The position numbers and the translations under genes are program-made. A stretch of 64,000 nt of DNA from Methanomicrobia archaeon (GTDB lineage: Archaea; Halobacteriota; Bog-38; Methanoflorentales; Methanoflorentaceae), in the NCBI GenBank assembly GCA_015660915.1, contig JACTTZ010000006.1, positions 40,823-104,822 on the forward strand. The letters run 5' to 3'. Below are positions 61,244 through 64,000 of this stretch, piece after piece; the stretch's first letter is position 1; each line of letters starts with the position of its first letter. The notes under the pieces were generated by a model. It had not been told where the DNA came from, made no database searches, and saw only the letters and a program-made list of their open reading frames with translations.

Positions 61244-62223
61244 AGATGCCCGCCGTCGTGGCGTGGGAAGTCGCACGAGAATGCAACCTTGCGTGTCGCT
61301 TCAGCAAAGCAGATGCAGGAGGGACGGGAAGAAGCAAACGGAGTAACAAGAAAGAGCTTACCACTGATGAAGCGTGCACATTTGTCGACGAACTTTCAAC
61401 GTTTCACCCCCTTCTCATCCTTACTGGCGGTGAACCGCTTTTACGCAAGGATATTGATATCGTGATAGAGCACGCTGCAACGTCTGGGGTGAGAGCCGCG
61501 CTCGCAACAAACGGGACGTTGGTCAACGAAAAGAGGGCAAAAAGGCTGAGAGACGCGGGACTAACGACAGCTTCGATTAGCATTGACGGCGCAGATGCTC
61601 AATCCCACGATTCGTTGCGAGGTGTGAGAGGGGCGTATCGTGGCGCACTCAACGGGGCCAGAGCATTGAAAGAAGCGGGGATTACGTTTCAGATCAATAC
61701 CACGGTCACGAACGCTAACGTAACGTCGCTCCCTCGTATCTATGACGTAGTGCGTGAATCCGGCGCGTCGGCGTGGCACGTCTTTGCCCTTGTGCCTACC
61801 GGCAGAGGTCGTGTGACCGATCTCGTCTCAAGGTCAGACTATTATGAGACACTCAAATGGCTTGATGAACGTGACAGAAATGGCGCTCTTCCCATCCGAC
61901 CAACGTGCGCTCCGCAGTACCGACTAAAAGAGAGACGTAAAGGATGCCTTGCGGGTTTAAGTTACGTCTTCGTTACGAGCAGCGGCACGGTCCAGCCCTG
62001 CGGGTATTTTCCGGTACCTGTCGGAGACGTAAGACGGACGAGCTTTAGCGAGATATGGGAGACCTCCCCCATTTTAGCTTCACTGCGCGAACCCTCAGCA
62101 TATACGGGGGCGTGTAAAACGTGCTGGTATTCAGACACGTGCAGGGGTTGCCGCGCACGGGCGCACGCAGTGAGCGGCGATTACCTTGGTGACGACCCGT
62201 ACTGTGGTGGTGTGTCCACGTGA
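61240..62223 (+). CDS. ahbD: Heme synthase AhbD with a substituted radical SAM cysteine
   Basis: A 327-residue radical SAM protein of the type that oxidatively decarboxylates the propionates of Fe-coproporphyrin III to heme. GTG start overlapping the ahbC stop. The motif reads ECNLACRFSKADA: Cys15 and Cys19 are present but the third ligand is Ser22 (AGC where TGC is expected). ILTGGEPLLRKD, the SISIDG strand and the auxiliary-cluster cysteines (KGCLAG, QPCGYF, CKTCWYSDTCRGC) are intact. Either the enzyme is impaired or the base is an error. Confidence 0.88.
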   Translation: MKMPAVVAWEVARECNLACRFSKADAGGTGRSKRSNKKELTTDEACTFVDELSTFHPLLILTGGEPLLRKDIDIVIEHAATSGVRAALATNGTLVNEKRAKRLRDAGLTTASISIDGADAQSHDSLRGVRGAYRGALNGARALKEAGITFQINTTVTNANVTSLPRIYDVVRESGASAWHVFALVPTGRGRVTDLVSRSDYYETLKWLDERDRNGALPIRPTCAPQYRLKERRKGCLAGLSYVFVTSSGTVQPCGYFPVPVGDVRRTSFSEIWETSPILASLREPSAYTGACKTCWYSDTCRGCRARAHAVSGDYLGDDPYCGGVST

Positions 62224-62675
62224 GAACCTTTGACGCGATTGACTCACAACTCATAAACCTGCTGCAGCACGATTTCCCGCTCGCAAAAGAGCCATATAAA
62301 GAGCTTGCGACGAGGCTCGACATTCCTGAAGACGAAATCCTTGGGAGAGTTCGAAGGCTAAAAACCGATGGCGTGATACGGGAAATCGGTCCTATCTTCA
62401 ATTTGAAAATGATCGGACTCGCAAGCACGCTTATTGCCTTACGAGTTCCGGAACACGCGGTCGATCGGGCTGTTCAAATCATCAACTCGTATGCGGGGGT
62501 AACGCACAATTATGAGCGGGAAGGCACTTACAATATCTGGTTTACCCTTACCGCGTCATCAGAAGAAGGGCTTGCCGCGACACTTGAAGAAATGAAAGGG
62601 AAAATACACCCCCTGCGTTGGCTTGTAGTCCCGGTTAAGCGAGTTCTAAAGCTAAAAACGAATTTCACGCTATAA
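62220..62675 (+). CDS. ahbA: Siroheme decarboxylase subunit AhbA
   Basis: A 151-residue Lrp-like protein. With AhbB it decarboxylates siroheme at C12 and C18, the entry step of the pathway. HTH-like LINLLQHDFPLAKEPYKELA and LGRVRRLKTDGVIREIGPIFN, then an AsnC-type beta sheet with ITHNYEREGTYNIWFTL (read VTHNYERE). GTG start overlapping the ahbD stop, so it is translationally coupled. Fits the NirD/AhbA branch. Confidence 0.92.
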   Translation: MRTFDAIDSQLINLLQHDFPLAKEPYKELATRLDIPEDEILGRVRRLKTDGVIREIGPIFNLKMIGLASTLIALRVPEHAVDRAVQIINSYAGVTHNYEREGTYNIWFTLTASSEEGLAATLEEMKGKIHPLRWLVVPVKRVLKLKTNFTL

Positions 62676-62678
62676 GAC

Positions 62679-63164
62679 GTGCACGCAAAGAGCAATTACA
62701 AAGCAGCAGACGATCGAATAATACGCTGTTTGCACCGCGGCTTAGCAATAGAGAGTAGGCCGTTCCTCACACTTGCGCAAGAGCTTGGGACAACAGAAGA
62801 TGAGCTATTGGAGGTCATACGCTCGTTAATTGCTAATGGCTTCATTCGGCGGTACGGTGCAGTAGTGAGACATGAAAAGGTCGGGTATTCGTCAAACGTC
62901 CTCGTTGCGTGGAACATTCCCGAAGAGCGAATTGATGAATTTGAAGCGGTAATACAAGGGCTGACAGAGGTAAGTCACGGGTATGAACGAGTGAGCTACC
63001 CCGAATGGAGGTATAATGTCTACACAATGATCCACGGTCATTCAAAAGACGAGTGCCTCGGCGTGGTAGAGCGCATCTCTAGCGCCATTGAGATAAAAGA
63101 GTACACATTACTTTTTACGAAAAGGGAATTTAAGAAGCGTAAACTCGATTTAGAGGGACTTTAG
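62679..63164 (+). CDS. ahbB: Siroheme decarboxylase subunit AhbB
   Basis: A 161-residue partner of AhbA. The marks are the conserved RRYGAVVRHEKVGYSSN with its active-site histidine, NVLVAWNIPEERI, and SYPEWRYNVYTMIHG. GTG start 3 bp after ahbA stops. With ahbC and ahbD this completes the siroheme-to-heme route; siroheme synthesis genes are not in the window. Confidence 0.93.
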   Translation: MHAKSNYKAADDRIIRCLHRGLAIESRPFLTLAQELGTTEDELLEVIRSLIANGFIRRYGAVVRHEKVGYSSNVLVAWNIPEERIDEFEAVIQGLTEVSHGYERVSYPEWRYNVYTMIHGHSKDECLGVVERISSAIEIKEYTLLFTKREFKKRKLDLEGL

Positions 63165-63493
63165 ATCCAGTCAAAGTGTACGCGTCGAGTAGCATGGTAA
63201 AACACAAGTCCCAGCGCTACATAGGAACTCTCGCAAGGCCTGCAAATGCGTTTTGACGTAGCAATAATTCTATTTTGCTGCCAGACACTTTCTAGAAATC
63301 CATCGGCATTAGGAGCGGTCATAGATTATAGCCGGATGCTTTCGACAGGATGTGTACCGCGCAAAAACAATTCTTTAATACTCCTTATCATGCACGCGTA
63401 CGTTGATTCGAGCCTGTGAGTGCTATCTCGCCGCAATAATCTTCCTGGCGTCTCGTGCGGTTGGCTTTCGCGGCTATGTGAGGGCACTCCAAC
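63165..63493. other. Intergenic stretch
   Basis: 329 bp between convergent ahbB and the HD-domain gene; nothing recognised. Confidence 0.4.
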
Positions 63494-64000
63494 TTACTTA
63501 AAACTCTTGTACACCTTGCTGAAGCTTATCCCGGCAATCGTCTTTTCCCGGTAGAACAGTTGCTTCTCTTCAACGGCGGCCTGTAATTGCGCATTCGAGA
63601 TACCGTTCTGCAACGCCAAATACGCCTCCATGAACGCTGCGAGGTCATCGGCTGCTTTGACCAGCTCTCCGTCAACCGGATTGTATCGGTCTTGGTTGAA
63701 CGATGCGGTTATCTCGTCGGAGGTCGTGCTCTGCAGTTTCCCCTCGAGCGTCACCTTAGAGACAAACTCGTCCTCGGTGAACAGTCGCATCTCGGGCTGC
63801 CACGCTTCTGGGATAAGCTTCGGTCGGTAAATCCGCCGTTGCATCTCGTCCCGTTCAAACTCCTTAACGAAGCGGTCAACGCCAGTGGCAGCCCGCTTGA
63901 CGGGGCTGATGATGTCCTTGGTGAGCACCTCCGGCAAATCGTGGAAGAGGCCGGCGAAGTAGTTATTGGCGCGCCGTTTGGAGCAGGCGTCAATCTCAAG
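63494..64000 (-). CDS. HD-domain phosphohydrolase (YfbR-like), C-terminal part
   Basis: The gene continues beyond the right edge. The visible 168 residues begin within the HD domain: NNYFAGLFHDLPEVLTKDIISPVK carries the conserved HD pair and the following DLPE/T segment of YfbR/HDDC2-like 5'-nucleotidases. The rest is helical. Possible roles are deoxynucleotide or nucleotide phosphate hydrolysis. Confidence 0.82.
   Translation of the reverse strand, partial: LEIDACSKRRANNYFAGLFHDLPEVLTKDIISPVKRAATGVDRFVKEFERDEMQRRIYRPKLIPEAWQPEMRLFTEDEFVSKVTLEGKLQSTTSDEITASFNQDRYNPVDGELVKAADDLAAFMEAYLALQNGISNAQLQAAVEEKQLFYREKTIAGISFSKVYKSFK

Overview
The window looks like a chromosomal segment of a euryarchaeon from the methanogen/ANME side of the tree. 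The evidence is the gene content: a complete archaeosine cluster (tgtA, arcS, raSEA), SepCysS for tRNA-dependent cysteine synthesis with a tRNA-Cys(GCA) gene elsewhere in the window, the siroheme-dependent heme pathway (ahbCDAB), archaeal families DUF373, COG1340, DUF366, DUF2797, DUF2769 and DUF5320, TATA boxes about 25-30 nt before leaderless starts, and GGTGA or GGAGG ribosome binding sites. No methanogenesis gene is present, so the exact lineage is not shown.

Layout. 1-2.9 kb: leftward glyA-serB-coiled-coil-DUF373 operon. 3-5 kb: a two-RCK ion channel and a DUF1328 membrane peptide. 5.1-10.5 kb: leftward archaeosine operon. 10.5-14.7 kb: single genes (DUF2797, DUF488, DUF2769, ester cyclase, FMN reductase, TspO). 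14.9-18.5 kb: tRNA-Cys, then an epimerase, a PatB/MalY lyase and a radical SAM protein.

18.72-29.33 kb: two cargo-carrying DDE transposons sit head to tail, separated and flanked by three copies of the same 9-bp sequence TAACTCTTA. Each has inverted GGCTTTGT termini and subterminal iterons spaced 18 and 20 bp. The iteron core differs between the elements (GTTGCAAAAGT against GTTAAAAAAGT). Element A carries a proteasome-beta-like protein, small proteins, a possible MazF-like two-gene cassette and a broken transposase. Element B carries a one-polypeptide restriction-modification enzyme, an EVE protein, DUF167, a mini AbrB-like protein and an intact SWIM-finger transposase. This is the most interesting system in the window.

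29.3-32.8 kb: a winged-helix regulator, a Cys-containing HTH regulator, SepCysS, a stand-alone threonyl-tRNA editing domain and an IscU scaffold: cysteine and Fe-S supply plus translation quality control. 32.8-42 kb: a gene-poor stretch with decayed dispersed repeats, a cyclophilin-like/helical-bundle pair, a pentapeptide protein, two Hsp20 proteins and gene fragments. 42-44.4 kb: an A+T-rich block with rubrerythrin, ferritin, HEAT and TfoX-like proteins. 44.6-49.2 kb: a methyltransferase, an ABC exporter with divergent PadR regulator, a DUF5320 metal-binding peptide and a G+C-rich GH47 alpha-mannosidase, a family best known from eukaryotes. 49.7-59.8 kb: Cdd1-like protein, flippase, FMN reductase, two GAP-family membrane proteins, a second ABC exporter behind a DtxR-type double operator, and two methyltransferases. 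60.1-63.2 kb: ahbC-ahbD-ahbA-ahbB, in which AhbD lacks the third cysteine of its radical SAM motif. The window ends inside an HD-domain gene.
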